From positions 2,029,393-2,093,392 of the forward strand of contig CACRXP010000015.1 in NCBI GenBank assembly GCA_902702965.1: a stretch of 64,000 nt of DNA, given 5' to 3'. Position 1 is the first letter of the stretch, and each line of letters opens with the position of its first letter. Below the pieces are notes generated by a model, which was not told where the DNA came from, ran no database searches, and was given only the letters and a program-made list of their open reading frames with translations. Position numbers and translations under genes: made by a program. This DNA is from Spirometra erinaceieuropaei (Eukaryota; Platyhelminthes; Cestoda; Diphyllobothriidea; Diphyllobothriidae). This document shows, piece by piece, positions 1 to 11,815 of this stretch.

Positions 1-205
1 TTTGCGCCTGGCTCACACTTACCGCTAACTTCTTAACTTTTCGCATTTGCTGATGTAATTGATGACTTTATTTCTGTTTATCGACATGAATAGGGTGCTC
101 AAGGGCGAAAGCCTCATTCCCTTAATAAACTGACTAAACTGAAACTGACTAAACTGAATTCTGTGCAGAATTCCAATGTAATGTGGTATATTCTCTGCCT
201 TTAAG

Positions 206-503
206 TGTCTTTTGATTTACATAGGTCAGACTGAAAACACGTTCGGATCGTGCATGCACGAAAATAAGTTGAAGGTGCTACGGGACGACTTATTTGCTAG
301 TGGTTGCCCATAGCTTTAAAAGGGGTAACGTGTTCGAGTACACAGTGGCAAAGATAATTGATCTTACCGGAAGCAAACGTAGTCAAGAACCGATTGAAAT
401 GAAATACTCCGATGCAAAAACAGTCAACCTAGATGTTGATCCGACGCCGGCATACGGGGACCTGCGCAGCGGCATTCTGATTAGCAGGATCAACTGCAAT
501 TAG
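206..503 (+). pseudogene. Penelope-like retroelement, GIY-YIG and C-terminal remnant
   Basis: Decayed 3' part of a PLE polyprotein, the retrotransposon class that joins an RT to a GIY-YIG nuclease. From about base 206 one frame reads C-LLIYIGQTENT, then MHENKLKVLRDD, which is the YIG half of the nuclease with its HEHK-like helix. The frame stops near 311. A second frame (from 294) then reads NVFEYTVAKIIDLTG, and later a SDAKTVNLDVDPTPAYGDLRS stretch that matches the conserved domain following GIY-YIG in other PLE copies of this window. The frame change and stop make it non-functional. RT and the GIY half are missing, so it is a 5'-truncated copy. Family assignment is fairly sure; the start is approximate. 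Confidence 0.72.
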
Positions 504-1734
504 CTAGTACTCCGCCAGAGAACTATCGCTAATTCTGTTGATGGCTTTTTTTTCTGCCGACGCCTTCCTTCACGAGTTCGATGAATCAACAAGATAAATA
601 AATGGCCCCGATGCGCACTCTCCGTGCCATTTTGTTTAAGTACTTAAAGCTTTCCTAATAAAAAACGTCTGCCACGCTAAATAATACCCTCCTTACAGTT
701 CCTTAAGTCCTGAAGTGTTTGCTTTTCTGAAGACGTATAAAAGTCATTCTTTAAATATATATCGGCACGTCAAAGCCCAGACTTATATCAGAAACTAAAT
801 TAAAAATTGTACTCCATATATTTCACAGGGTGGACCTCACTCATAAAAAATGTTAAAAGGCAAGTAATAAAACTAAATCATTTTCAAATACGACATATAC
901 TGGATTGCGCGGACAGCGAAGAAGAAACACCTACTTTCATTAATACAATATCTACGTCTTCCACCGAAGTGCATTTTGCGTAAGTCGAGCGGAATTGTAA
1001 ATGAAAGTATGTGACGTGTTGTTAAATTCACCTTTGCGTTAAAAAGCCTCATTACATGTTATTTTGAGGTGGTTTGTGAATGGGGCCATTTTAGAGATAT
1101 TGGGGATGCTATTTTCCTGAAATTACCTTCCTAAATTATTAAAGGGCTCTGCTGTAATCGTACGACTTTCATGCTTACCAGCTGCTGATGGTCAGAAGTA
1201 GTACCATTTTAACCACCCTATCAATAATCAACCGCCCGCGCTCTTGGGTTTCAAGCGGTACACGTATTTGATAGTAGTAGTATAAGAACCAAGATTACAC
1301 ACGATAAGATAAGTGAGCAGTTCAAAAATATCGATAACTCAAAGTTCCGATTTTTGACACTGGTCACGAGTACTGTGGACTTGAGCGATGCTCAAGATTA
1401 GGCAAAAAGTTGACCTGTTAATTAGGCGTCAACATTCAAAAAATCAGAAATAAATATAAGAGGAGATTAAAATAGCTAACTAACAGAAATGTTGGAACAA
1501 TTTCGGGTCCGTGCTGACTAGTTGCGTGAGGCATAGGCGACGGGATCTTAAGCTTGTTCGTAAGTATACATTGCGACCAACGCAACTTTTTGCTCACAGA
1601 CGATCGAAGCTTTTAGAAGATAAAGAAGGCCGGTCTTGATTAAATTATTCGATACTAAGGGTATTTGATTTTGCATTGTCCATGGAAATGACTTTGGATA
1701 GAAATAAGAACGATTTGATCATGATTTGAGAAAT
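504..1734. other. No gene recognised
   Basis: AT-rich sequence with stops in all frames and no repeat match that I could find elsewhere in the window. The first 100 bases (a T tract near 547 and the sequence after it) may be the untranslated 3' end of the PLE remnant just upstream. Confidence 0.5.
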
Positions 1735-1915
1735 GTGTGAACAAATTCGAGAAGAGTCAAGTTGGCAAACATCTGTTTCCGTTAATTCAACTCGAGACCC
1801 ATACAAATGCATACAGATCGAAAAAGTAGAAGTTGGCGGGACTTATGAGTGTCTCATAGGTCATTGTCGTTCAAGGTAGCCAAGTCGTCCACATTACGAG
1901 GTCGGTTTGTTAAGG
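1735..1915 (-). repeat. PLE 3'-end fragment (family of 16795 and 56195)
   Basis: On the minus strand this matches the 3' end of the PLE at 16795-17350. Shared blocks are CCGACCTCGTAATG near 1900 and GTTTGCCAACTTGAC at the other end (1735-1770). Only the untranslated terminus is present, with no coding residues. It is the most diverged of three copies of this terminus in the window. The equivalent of the CUGACGA...GAAAAC motif is decayed here. Confidence 0.6.
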
Positions 1916-2425
1916 TCATGTGAAGTAGTGTGTGTGTGTGCAATGTTTGTAGATCCAGTATGTGACGTGCATTTAACTGTCATCAAGGGGTTGAACTGAC
2001 GTGTGCCAAAACAGAACTGGAAGTCCATCTGTGTTTATCTTTACCTAGTCAAAAAGGTATGTATTCGGTCACATCTTGTGCAATCGTCTCGTTGCATGGC
2101 CAATGCATTTCGCTGGACAGGAGCAATTGAACGTGTAATTACGGATCCATGCGGCCTGCAAAAACGTCTCTCTTTACGACCCAAGCGTAGGAGGGGAGAG
2201 TTTTTGGGATTATATATTACCTATGACACGCGTTGGGCAAATCAGCTCTTCAAGTGTAATCTAAAAATACTTGCAAATTATAAGTGTTCGTTTAAAATGC
2301 TAGATGCAAAATTCATTCGCCTTTGCTCCAAGAGTTTGCCTGTTAACCCCAAACACGCATTTGAGCATTATAGGTTAGAGGAAATTGGACATGCAAGAAG
2401 AAGGTTAATAAAAATATCTGCCACA
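1916..2425. other. No gene recognised; short TG run
   Basis: Contains a (TG)6 run at 1929-1940. A reading frame stays open from 2003 to 2512, but it starts with GTG, resembles no protein family and ends inside a tRNA-like repeat, so I do not call it a gene. Confidence 0.5.
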
Positions 2426-2520
2426 TTGACCCAACCGGGAAAATCTCGGCACCTCGGTGAGATTCGAAACCGCGATGGTATCGGGAAGGCATTAGTACAG
2501 CCAACGCTCTAAACCCCTGG
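2426..2520 (-). repeat. tRNA-like element, copy 1 (partial)
   Basis: Minus-strand copy of the tRNA-like family. Read on the minus strand it has TTAGAGCGTTGGCTGTACTA, then a B-box-like GGTTTCGAATCTC, then the tail ending in GGTTGGGTCAATG. The 5' A-box part is poorly kept. It lies next to copy 2 in the opposite orientation, so the two form an imperfect inverted pair. Probably transcriptionally dead. Confidence 0.65.
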
Positions 2521-2528
2521 GTGGGTTA

Positions 2529-2674
2529 TTTGACTTAATTGTGATTAAACTCGCGTCGGCCGACGGGGCATCGTAGCTCAAGTGGTCAAAGCGTTGGCTG
2601 TACTAAAGCCACCCCCTTACCGTCGCGGGTTCGAATCCCACAGAGGGGCCGAGTTTTTCATCGTTGGGTCAATA
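2529..2674 (+). repeat. tRNA-like element, copy 2 (best preserved)
   Basis: Has an A-box-like TAGCTCAAGTGGTCA (about 2573-2587) and a B box GGTTCGAATCC (2628-2638), the internal RNA polymerase III promoter of tRNAs and tRNA-derived SINEs. The body also contains GCGTTGGCTGTACTAAAGCC, which is kept in other copies and does not look like a normal anticodon arm. Flanks are inverted: TTTGACTTAATTGTG at 2529 pairs imperfectly with CATCGTTGGGTCAA near 2659-2673. It is a repeat rather than a genuine tRNA gene, because six relatives occur in the window and they share sequence outside the tRNA-like body. Confidence 0.75.
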
Positions 2675-5600
2675 TGATTTCCTCAAATCTGCCAAAACAT
2701 CTATATAAAATGTCTTTCTAACGCAGTGACATAGGCTACACCAAAACTGATTATATGTTTCAAATTTTTGTTGTAGGATAGCCGTATTTCTTGACAACGC
2801 AATATTGTTTAGGCAACACAGGAAAATCGAAAGCCTCCTGCATTATATGTGACCATACGGTTAACTCCGGGAAGGGGAAGTATACGTGCGCCTAAACCCC
2901 ATTCTGTATTTCAAACATTTACCCTGACCCCAGCACCAAACCTGATCTCTCTTGAAATGAATACAAGGGACCGAGAGTAAGAGGTCGACTTTTCCCGTGT
3001 CCTTATGTTGTTCAGTTTAGGGAGAAACTTGTGGGAGTCTTTTCTGCGAGTTTATTGCAGCCCAACAATGTCAAATGACTAGAACTTACTTCTGACCTGT
3101 ATCACTTCAGCGTCTTTTATATATCGTGCTGTGGACCAGTTTGTTGTTTTTCTTAACTACATCAACGCTACAAAAAGTTGTCACTGCATTCTAGTTATTT
3201 TATTACTAGCTAGACTACTTCTAAGGATGTCTACGAAAATTCATGTGCGACTTGAGTTAAGGGTGCAGAAAACGACACCTCACTCTCTCAGTGGGTCAAA
3301 AAACGTAGATTTTCACAGCGGCATTCTATGAAAAAGGCGAAAGTACTATCCAAAACCTTTATGGACTTTAAGGCTGCTGTAAAGGGCGATTATGCCCGTA
3401 AGTTATGTGTTTCTTTGACGAGATCAAGTAAAGTCTTGTGGCTAGTCTGAAAATCCTCCAATATCCAGGAAATAACAGTCAGTCTGCTGCTTTGCCTAGG
3501 TCATGCATTTCTTTCAAGACATGAAAGGTTTTAAGGAGAAAACTGAAGACTTTTACGCAAAACGTTGTATCAACTTTGTTTCTGCCGGTTTCCAAGGCCG
3601 ACTGTTTCTATTTATCAACACCCAATCCATTAAACTCTAATAGACTGAACGCGGTTAGGCATGCGCCATACATGCAGCTTATAATAATATTCTCCGCCGA
3701 ATTATTTTTAGCGCCAATTTTTCATGTTGACTTGAATAAGAGCGTTCGAAACTCTCTTAGCCTATTATTACACCGAACTTTTAGTTTTAACTGGCTCTTA
3801 ATGCTACTTTGAAAAATCAGATACTTTTTATATGTTTTGAAGACGCAAAGCTCAATACCACAAATATTTATGTGGCCAACATCACGCATGCAACTATTAC
3901 GATAAAAGTGATTTGGATTTTTAAACTCATGGGCGGATTTACAGCTTAATTCCCCCAACTCCTATTCATTTATGTGTTTGCAAAACAACTGAAGTTTCGC
4001 ATCTGAAAGTCAGCACTCTCAGACTTTAAGCATTGTCCAAATATCCTCAGACACCGGCTTTTTCTGTTTCCGCGTTTTCACAAATTTTCAAAGAATGTGT
4101 GAAGCGTTGGCCCCATCCTTTATTTGTGGATATTGTAACCTATGATTCAAGCAAGATCAGCATTCACCATGTCTGTTAAGAGTCAGTCAGGCGTAAAACT
4201 GTTTCTGCGTGGACTGCAATATCGGAATGTCAACTAATATTCTTTCCACGGTGTTCTCAATGCCGGAGTGCGTGCGTGAATTCAAAGCTGCAGACGTATA
4301 GACCTAAAGAGCGACTGCGAACGATACCTCTTCCTGGATGTGGACTCCTTAGCGGAGTTTTGGATGCAGAAATTTCGCTGAAGCGTTTAATTAATTAACG
4401 CAACTGTTGATTTAACAACTACAATGCCATTAATGTCATATTCTTGGCGATTTGGTAAAAGGCCTTATAGCATCCCTATCCATTTTCGTAATAAAACGCT
4501 CTAGCCGCAGCGCTTTCTTCTGATAAAATGTTAATCCGTCGCAAACACTCTAGCTATTGGTGTTAGCATAAAGACGTCTGGCTTCTGCGAAGTAAGCTTG
4601 CCAAATGAAGGTCACTATAAGTGGCGAAAAATACGTCGGTGAATTTGCCATTAACACAAAATGCCAAAATGGAATGAGTCCTGTTGTTTGCCAGGCATTT
4701 GACTAACGGAAAACAGCATATTTCCGTTCACGAAGCTAGTGCAAAGAATGCCTACAGGATTCCGATGCAGGTCAGTTCTATTTTGTTGTATTAGACAGTA
4801 CCCTAGACAAACTACTGGACGCCGTCAACAGTGACACCCTGGAAACACCTGGTATGACTATCCAGCGGCAACGCTGGACAGAAAGCAAAGATGAACCTTG
4901 CACGTGGTAAAAATATTCCAGTTTCAGTGGGTGTCCCGCAATCGCAACGAGGGAACTTACTATATTTCTTAAATAGCATACTTTTCCTCTAGTTTAAAAA
5001 TCTTTTATTTGTGCAGATTAAAAATAATTATTAGCATAACGCATTTTACATCATATGGAAGGTCATTCTGGCTTTTATATAAGGCGCACACGCTCTTAAG
5101 CAGGTGAGCATAATGTCTAGTTTACTGATTCACCCTCCTCTCCCAGTGAAGACCGCTGACATGCGTTTTATTGGTTTCTTGCCTCTCCATGAGGGGGCTG
5201 CCGTGGACTCGGCTTCACAAGGCTTTGTGGTATAAAGTTTGCTTTTATCATGATGTTAAAAATTATTTATGTCCTCAGGTATCAGCATGATATATAGAAT
5301 AAAGCCTAAAAAAATATCCTGAGGTTATCTCTAAAGCTTATGATTGACATGGGTAAAATATTTCTCAGTCCGCCTTCCTCTAAGTTTTCTTTTTACTGGT
5401 CATGTTTTCAAGTAAAATAAATTGCAGGTGATGTAAACATCATATCTTTAATCCCGATGACATTTAATCAGCTGACAAAATGAACCCTGGAAGACTGTGC
5501 TTGGTCCTAGAGATAACAATCGTAAAAATGAAGTGCGAATTAGGAATATTTTTCAATTGGTATCCGTTAGTCTAAATATAGGTTGTTCCTCCACCATTAC

Positions 5601-5745
5601 ACATATAAAAAAAAATTTCTGCATACTCTGTAAATATACACATTTTGCAGAAACGATAATTGTTCAGTAAGATGTTATCCCCTTAACAGAATATCTGCTC
5701 TTGTATGAAGTGAAGAATGAAGACTATATTCTTCCTGGAAATAAA
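2675..5745. other. No gene recognised
   Basis: Three kilobases of AT-rich sequence. Open frames are under 80 codons, resemble no family and lack matching splice context. I saw no repeat in common with the rest of the window. Confidence 0.5.
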
Positions 5746-5747
5746 TA

Positions 5748-6688
5748 CAGTAGGCTAGCTAAATCATGAAATGTCAATCAAAATCGCGTAATGCGTTTTT
5801 GTTTCGGAAAGATTAATCCAGTACGGTTGAAAACCTAGCCACTGTGCACCATTATTCTGTAATTATTTACTTCTTTTTGGCTGTAAAAAATGACTACTTA
5901 ATAAGTATTAGATTCCCAATCGACTTTCGACGCCCATAAAAATTTACTTGTATTTCATAGAGAACATGCATAAAAGGTTCCTTCTTTCACTCATTCGGTA
6001 TAAAATTACGCCTTCTTCCACTATTTTACTCAAAGGAAGGGTTTAATTAGGTTTTTTAAAACTTTCTTAATTCCTAAATAATTTTAAACCCCGACCTACC
6101 GTTACGCTTGCATCAAGGGTTTCAAAACTACAAGCCGTATTTCTTCTAGTACGGAGAACCATACACCCATTTACGGTGTTAAGAGAAGGGCATATAGGGT
6201 TCATAAAATTTAGCCATGGATTTGAGCCATATTGTTTACCTTAGAAGCCACTCTGTAAAATGCAGAAGACGTGACGTTTCATGAACGACCATGTCACGGT
6301 AATAAAAATTCCCACAATTTTAAACATCTTAATGCCAAACAATACTCTTTCATAGAGTAGAATTTAAAAAAGACGTAATTGCCCATTGAATGAGCAAAAT
6401 AGTGAATTTATTTATGCATGTTTTCCATTAAATATGTTTGGATTCTTAAGGACATCGAAAATAAATGAAAAAAATGCATGCTAATTAAGTAGTCATTTTT
6501 CACAAAGTATATCTTCTCCATACAGCCGACAAAAAATTTCATTTGAATGCAGGTATTTCGGCGTAGTTTAATAATTATATAATTGTTCTGGACGATGATT
6601 AGTTTTACGACCGCACTTATTAATATTTTCGAAATGAGAACCGATTTCGGAACATTGGTTAGCATTTCATGAGTTAGTCAACCTACTG
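5748..6688 (+). mobile_element. Foldback (long-TIR) element, subfamily A, copy 1
   Basis: A 941-bp element flanked by TA on both sides (5746-5747 and 6689-6690). The left end reads CAGTAGGCTAGCTAAATCAT. The right end, reverse-complemented, reads CAGTAGGTTGACTAACTCAT, followed in both by GAAATG and a similar run. Inverted similarity continues for roughly 350-400 bp from each end, for example around 'aaaatgactacttaat' at about 5886 and 'attaagtagtcattttt' near 6484. A core of about 250 bp is not inverted and is shared with the copy at 46372. No transposase ORF is present. TA flanks and long TIRs suggest a non-autonomous Tc1/mariner-type element. Orientation is defined by the core. Confidence 0.82.
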
Positions 6689-6690
6689 TA

Positions 6691-9059
6691 CATAAGTGAA
6701 CTAATGTGTGCAGTGTTTTCTAGTATGATCGGTCCCACACATAATACTATAGTAACAACAGTTTGTTTTAATACTTAGTATTCATAGCTTAGATCGAATG
6801 CTTCAACTAGAATTACGATCACAGCCACAATATTTTGGCAAAAATGGACCTTTTTTAAAGCTGGCCCTTTTATTGTACCGAAAATAATACTCCGTGAGAG
6901 ATTTGAAGAAGGATAGGAAACACTAAACTTTTCCGGATAAGTTATGTTAAAATCCTCATATTTTGAGATGGTAATGTCCTGCAATTTGTATTCAACACTG
7001 CAGCGCCTAGGGATAGAAACGTTCCTTCTAAGTAATTATTGTTTTGTTTGAGCGTCTACATTATTTGTCATAGATAATACGAAAATAATATAAGTTTCGT
7101 TTTTTGTATAAGACGGAAAACTCCCTAAATGCGTAAAAAGAGTAAACAGTCTTCTTGTCCACACAGAACATCGTTTTCGATATTTGCAAACAAATATCGA
7201 AAGAATTTGCTTTCTGTTACGCAAAAGTTTGGCGTAAAATGTCGTGCGTTAGCAAAGCAGGATTACATATTTTCCTGTTGTTCATCTTCGGCTTGTAACA
7301 ATTTATATTAAGTTATGAAAACCAGCTTGGTTTTCTGCAGAGCCTCGAATAACAGCCGGGTGTTGTAAAACCATGCAATATGGGGTGCTCCACAACAGTC
7401 TTTTTTTGTTTCCATCCTTCTCTGGTTGTCCATTTAGGCTTAAGCCAACTTTATCTAAATAAATATTTCCTTTAAACCGTAAATCACCACTAAATTCTTT
7501 GTTTTCACCCCCTACTTTAAAATCCAAAATTTTGGAAGTCATTAACAATGCACTTCTACTGGTAGTTGACACCATCAGCAGACTAAAACTAGACTCATTG
7601 CTGCTTTAAATAAGCCAAACGCTTCCTTTGCTGAATTTTATAATAAGCCTCCTGAAGAGCATATCATTGTTTAACAACATAAGAAAATGAAATTGCGTGT
7701 CACAACCAACATTCACCACCTATCATGGATGTTTAATTCCAGTTGCTTAGGCTGATATAATGAGTAATGTAAATCTAACCTCGTGGATGATAACGTTTGT
7801 TTATGCGTATAGGGAGCTCTATCCAAGAACGCATCACAACCGATCACCAAAATGCCCAAAAAATAGTTCTCCAATGCAGCCAGAAATAGGCCATGCCATA
7901 AAACAAGATAAAAACAGGCAGATCAGAACAAACAGGTTTGCCCCTGCGGGTAATTTAAACTTGTATTAAACACTGTCTCTTCTTTCATACGGGAAAGATA
8001 AATTATGTGATATTTGTAAAAAAATGAATATTTTCTGAACTTAATAAGTATAGCAAAGAAACAAACATCAAAACCGCCGTAAATATTTACGTGGGCTAAA
8101 ATATTATGAAAATAGAGATGTGATATAACCCTAAGTAAATGGACAAAATTGGAGGATGCTGCCCTGCCAATAGTATTTGCAAAGGAAATTTATTCACCGA
8201 CAACTATACTACCCTTCACTCTTTGTGTAGGTTTTCTTTGCAATGTATTACTACGCTTGCTACTGTGTAGAAATAACTATGGGTTATAAGTCAAAAATAA
8301 GTAAATGTTGACGGAATTTAAATGTCAGATTTGCCTGCTCTAAAGGAAAGTGCTACAAGCATATTGTTGTTAGCTTTGATAGTCGCCGGTTTTTCTTCAT
8401 GTCTGTTGAATTTGGCATCGCTGATATAGGGCTCACATGCCACATTTCGAAATGACGCTTGATGGTTAGTTGTACGACTTATGACTTCTCGTGCAAGGCG
8501 CTGTAAAATCCGCTGACTACGTTTTCTAATTCTGATCATGTTGCATGATGAAATTAAAGCCAAGGTCCATCTGCATAAAGAGACGTGGTTATGCTTTTGC
8601 AAAAACGTATGACCGTCGGCTAGAAATGTGCATCACATAAACAACTAGGTGTGCAAACGGACAAGGATCCCTTGCTTAGTGCCCACTTGTGCTTGTGGTA
8701 AAAATAGACGATAAGTACGGTCGTCGGACAGCCAAGTTAGCGAAATAGCATTCAACCCCAGTGTCAGATGTCAGAGGTTACCTAATAAAAGAGATTTTGA
8801 ACAATATGTTGTTTTTAAATAGGTTTTGTTGGCCTTCTTTCAGGCCGCTATATATACCAAGTGTAAGGAAGGTCTAAATTAGTCAAGCATATGCCATTAA
8901 GCTGAAACAGCACAAGCAATAGCCTGTTGCTTTGGGCAGGTGCTACTGGAGGCCTTACGGTTAATCTTTCGTCTTATACGCACAACGTCCCAGAGTTATT
9001 CAACCATGAAAAACAGTTATGTATTACGTGCAGCCATGCATCACTCTGCACTCTGAGGA
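6691..9059. other. No gene recognised
   Basis: AT-rich sequence with short frames only (none above about 95 codons and none resembling a known family). Nothing repeated elsewhere in the window was seen. Confidence 0.45.
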
Positions 9060-9165
9060 CTGCTAAACAAGTCCATGAAATTTTAACCAAAGCTCGTAAT
9101 TGTGTTTTCAATCTGAAGGGACTACTTATGTGGGGCTACAATATCCATTATCGCTCATCCTAGTT
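9060..9165 (+). repeat. Foldback element, subfamily B, left-arm fragment
   Basis: Reads CATGAAATTTTAACCAAAGC near 9073, then a run that matches the beginning of the subfamily B arms at 36905 and 23052, including the 'ggactacttatgtggggcta' segment. The opposite arm is absent, so it is a solo fragment. Confidence 0.6.
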
Positions 9166-9396
9166 GCAACAGACTTCAGTGATGTCAGTACGCCGGCGAT
9201 TGCATGGGATTTTTTTCCGACCGGTTACAAGATGCGACTTTACACAAGGGAATAGCATAATCAGTATGATGTATTCTCATTGAGGTCCGATCCCTTTGCA
9301 AATTTGGCGATAATTTTTTGGATTCATACAGGAAAATATTCCATCGCATTTCATAAAAGCGTTGGTTTTCTTCAGTCCATGTGCTCAAAAATGTTA

Positions 9397-10219
9397 AGTA
9401 GATGTGCTATCTCATAAAATGCTGTATAAATGTTGAAACGTGCATTCGATTCGAAAAGACAACTTAAGTAATGTTAAAATGTACACTGTCTTGCTGCGTA
9501 ACTACAAAATATGACAGTCACCTCAGGACGCTGATTCTTAAACAGACGTTTATGGCTGTCCGATAAAACTACACTCTGTTAGTAATTGCCACTTAAATAA
9601 TGCAAAATGTTGCCATCGATTTCGATGCCCTCAGAAAATTCAATTATATTTTATAAAACTCTGGGTAAAAACACGCCTTTTCATATTATTTAGTAGCGCA
9701 TTAACGGCTTATTGTATATTTTAGCTCAAGCAAGGGCTACCGTTTGGTTTTCACTTTTTAACTATGAGTTTTTTATTGTTGTAAAGTGTCCTTTCATACA
9801 GCACAGTATCAGCACGTCTACTAATGAAACTGATAAGACACACAACTTGGCATATACTCATCGCATAAATTAATGTGCATTATATGACGTTTTCCTGAAT
9901 AAATGAGTGACATTGCCTTGACGAAATGTATACAGCGCGCCGTGTGTAAATCCTGAGCGAAAAATGCAAGCATATGTCAAGAACATTTTACTCTAAAATT
10001 ATTAATGTTTGTAAAAACCTAAAGATACTCCAAACTCAATTAGAAAAGCCCTTGAAGTCGTAATCTGCAAACGGCCAGAAATGTACTCATTCAAAAGCCA
10101 GCATCCTGAGGTGATGGAAAATTTGTCGTGCAGTATAATTAATATTACAGCTTTTCTTAAGCAAACTTTTTTAGAATTTCCGCTGATATTTCATTAATTC
10201 TCGAATGAGCCCTCTTACT
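9397..10219. mobile_element. Foldback element, subfamily A, degenerate copy
   Basis: The left end reads AGTAGATGTGCTATCTCATA, preceded by TA, and matches the TIR of the copy at 5748. Inside, the arm landmarks recur: an 'aagacaacttaagtaatg' run, 'ctctgttagtaattgcc' and 'cgatttcgatgccctcag' near 9617. The right arm is visible at 10090-10219 (AGCCAGCATCCTGAGG, GATATTTCATTAATTCTC). It is shorter and more diverged than the other copies, so the right boundary is approximate. Confidence 0.62.
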
Positions 10220-11640
10220 AAAGGATCTTAATTCCACGCATGAGAAGAATTACATTATCTCGTTGTCCATTTAAACGATCTTAAAAAGACCGAAATGTAA
10301 ACCACGTACTGCATTTCATAGGTAGTAATTATGAGCGAACAGATATTCTATAAATAAACATACACGCCTTAATCATCTCGTCATTACGCAGCCTCTACAC
10401 AATAAGTTCACAAAGGAATATTTTGTGCTTTCGCGTGGAAATAACTATAAAATACTATTTAAGTAGTTTTTAATGATAAAACATTCCATAAGTTCGATCA
10501 AAATTTCGTGAGCTAGGCAGCTGTTGTACACGTTTTTCTGTTTTCACGCATCGCCATAACGAGTACAAACGTTCATTACAACGGCTTTTAAGCCACTTGG
10601 CCGGGGTGTTTTTGCAGACTCTAAGTAGAAGCGTAACATTATTGAATGCAATTATGCTTTCTGTCTCAAAATTAATAGTTGCTTGTGTGCGAAAACTTTG
10701 GACACAAAACACATCAACTAAGTCAGAAGAAAAACCCTGGTCATAGTACTTCACAGCGTTTAATATCTTTCAGGGCGGCCATGTTTTACTTTAGCCGAGA
10801 ACTCAGAGGGCAAAAAGCTTTCTTCCTTTAACGGAGACGGTAAAACCTACGTTCTTATAAGTCATTTCAGAGGACCATTTTTAATCTTTGAAGTAAGCAA
10901 CCATTTCAAAGACTTCTTGTTTATGTGACTAAGTAAAACCTTTTTCTACTTTGGAAAGCGGAACAGATGGTCTTTGCTGCACTTGTTTACAGAAACGTCA
11001 ACGTCTTCAGGGCATCGCCTTTAAGTGACTGCTGATTAATTTTGATGTCTCTAGTAAACTAAAACTTCTGTAAGATTAATTGACCAGACGTGTATCATAA
11101 TAACGTATATTTTGCCATAAATCTTGCCGCGGAGCCGTCACAAGCCAAATAATGCTTTATCGTTAAGATTTATTGTTTGATGATGTACTTCGCGATTTTT
11201 TGCAAATGTGCACTTCAGGAGTAGGAAAAACTGAATTTATTGCAATCAGTGGTACTTAGCAACGAAAATATTGTTTAGCTAAACTTTGTTGACTAAGACG
11301 CCGAGGTTCTGAAAATACACTTCCATCTGTTTGTTCAGAATATCTGTTATTTCGAATATCTGATCTTTTTAATTACAAACAAAATCACTTGTCGCCGACG
11401 AACTGCAGTGTGGTAATATTCTTAATAAGCATCGCTTGCAGAAACCTACTAATAAACCGTGTGCGGGCAGACACGGGCGTTACACGCAATTAATGGACGA
11501 CTGACGCCTGCTGAAGCGATACTGGCAATGCTGGGCGTGTGTTCGTCGATTGTATAGCGAAACTCGATCGTATCGCTACCTTTTTTGGCTCGAACTAAAA
11601 TTGCGGGCAGACGCATAGCGACTAGCGGTGTAGACAAGTA
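10220..11640. other. No gene recognised; GC-richer patch at 11449-11640
   Basis: Mostly AT-rich. A 62-codon minus frame in the GC-richer patch at 11449-11637 (reads AGVSRPLIACNARVCPHTVY at its end) is too short and unlike anything I recognise. It directly precedes repeat C and may belong to the same old element. Confidence 0.4.
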
Positions 11641-11644
11641 AAGA

Positions 11645-11815
11645 CCTCCGACTGGACAACGGGCTCATGATTCATTGGGCAAGGGTTTGGACTCAATAGC
11701 GCGTGATGACGAAAGAACGCAAGATCGAGGATAATGCGATGCAAACCAGGATTCTAGTGAGGTGGCCTGACGAGGGTTTGTAGGCCAGAAATGTCGATGT
11801 TAGTCTCCTTTTGCC
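11645..11815 (+). repeat. Interspersed repeat C, copy 1
   Basis: Shares an ordered series of blocks with 49335-49500 in the same orientation: TGGACAACGGG, CATGA-TT-ATTGGG, TTTGGACTCA, and at the end TAGGCCAGAAATG. No coding content is visible. The family type is unknown. Confidence 0.6.

Noticed and set aside
2003..2512. Longest open frame in the window (169 codons, plus strand)
   Set aside because: It starts with GTG, has no recognisable domain, and its end lies in a tRNA-like repeat (the same LVQPTL ending appears in another frame over copy 5). It is a chance frame.
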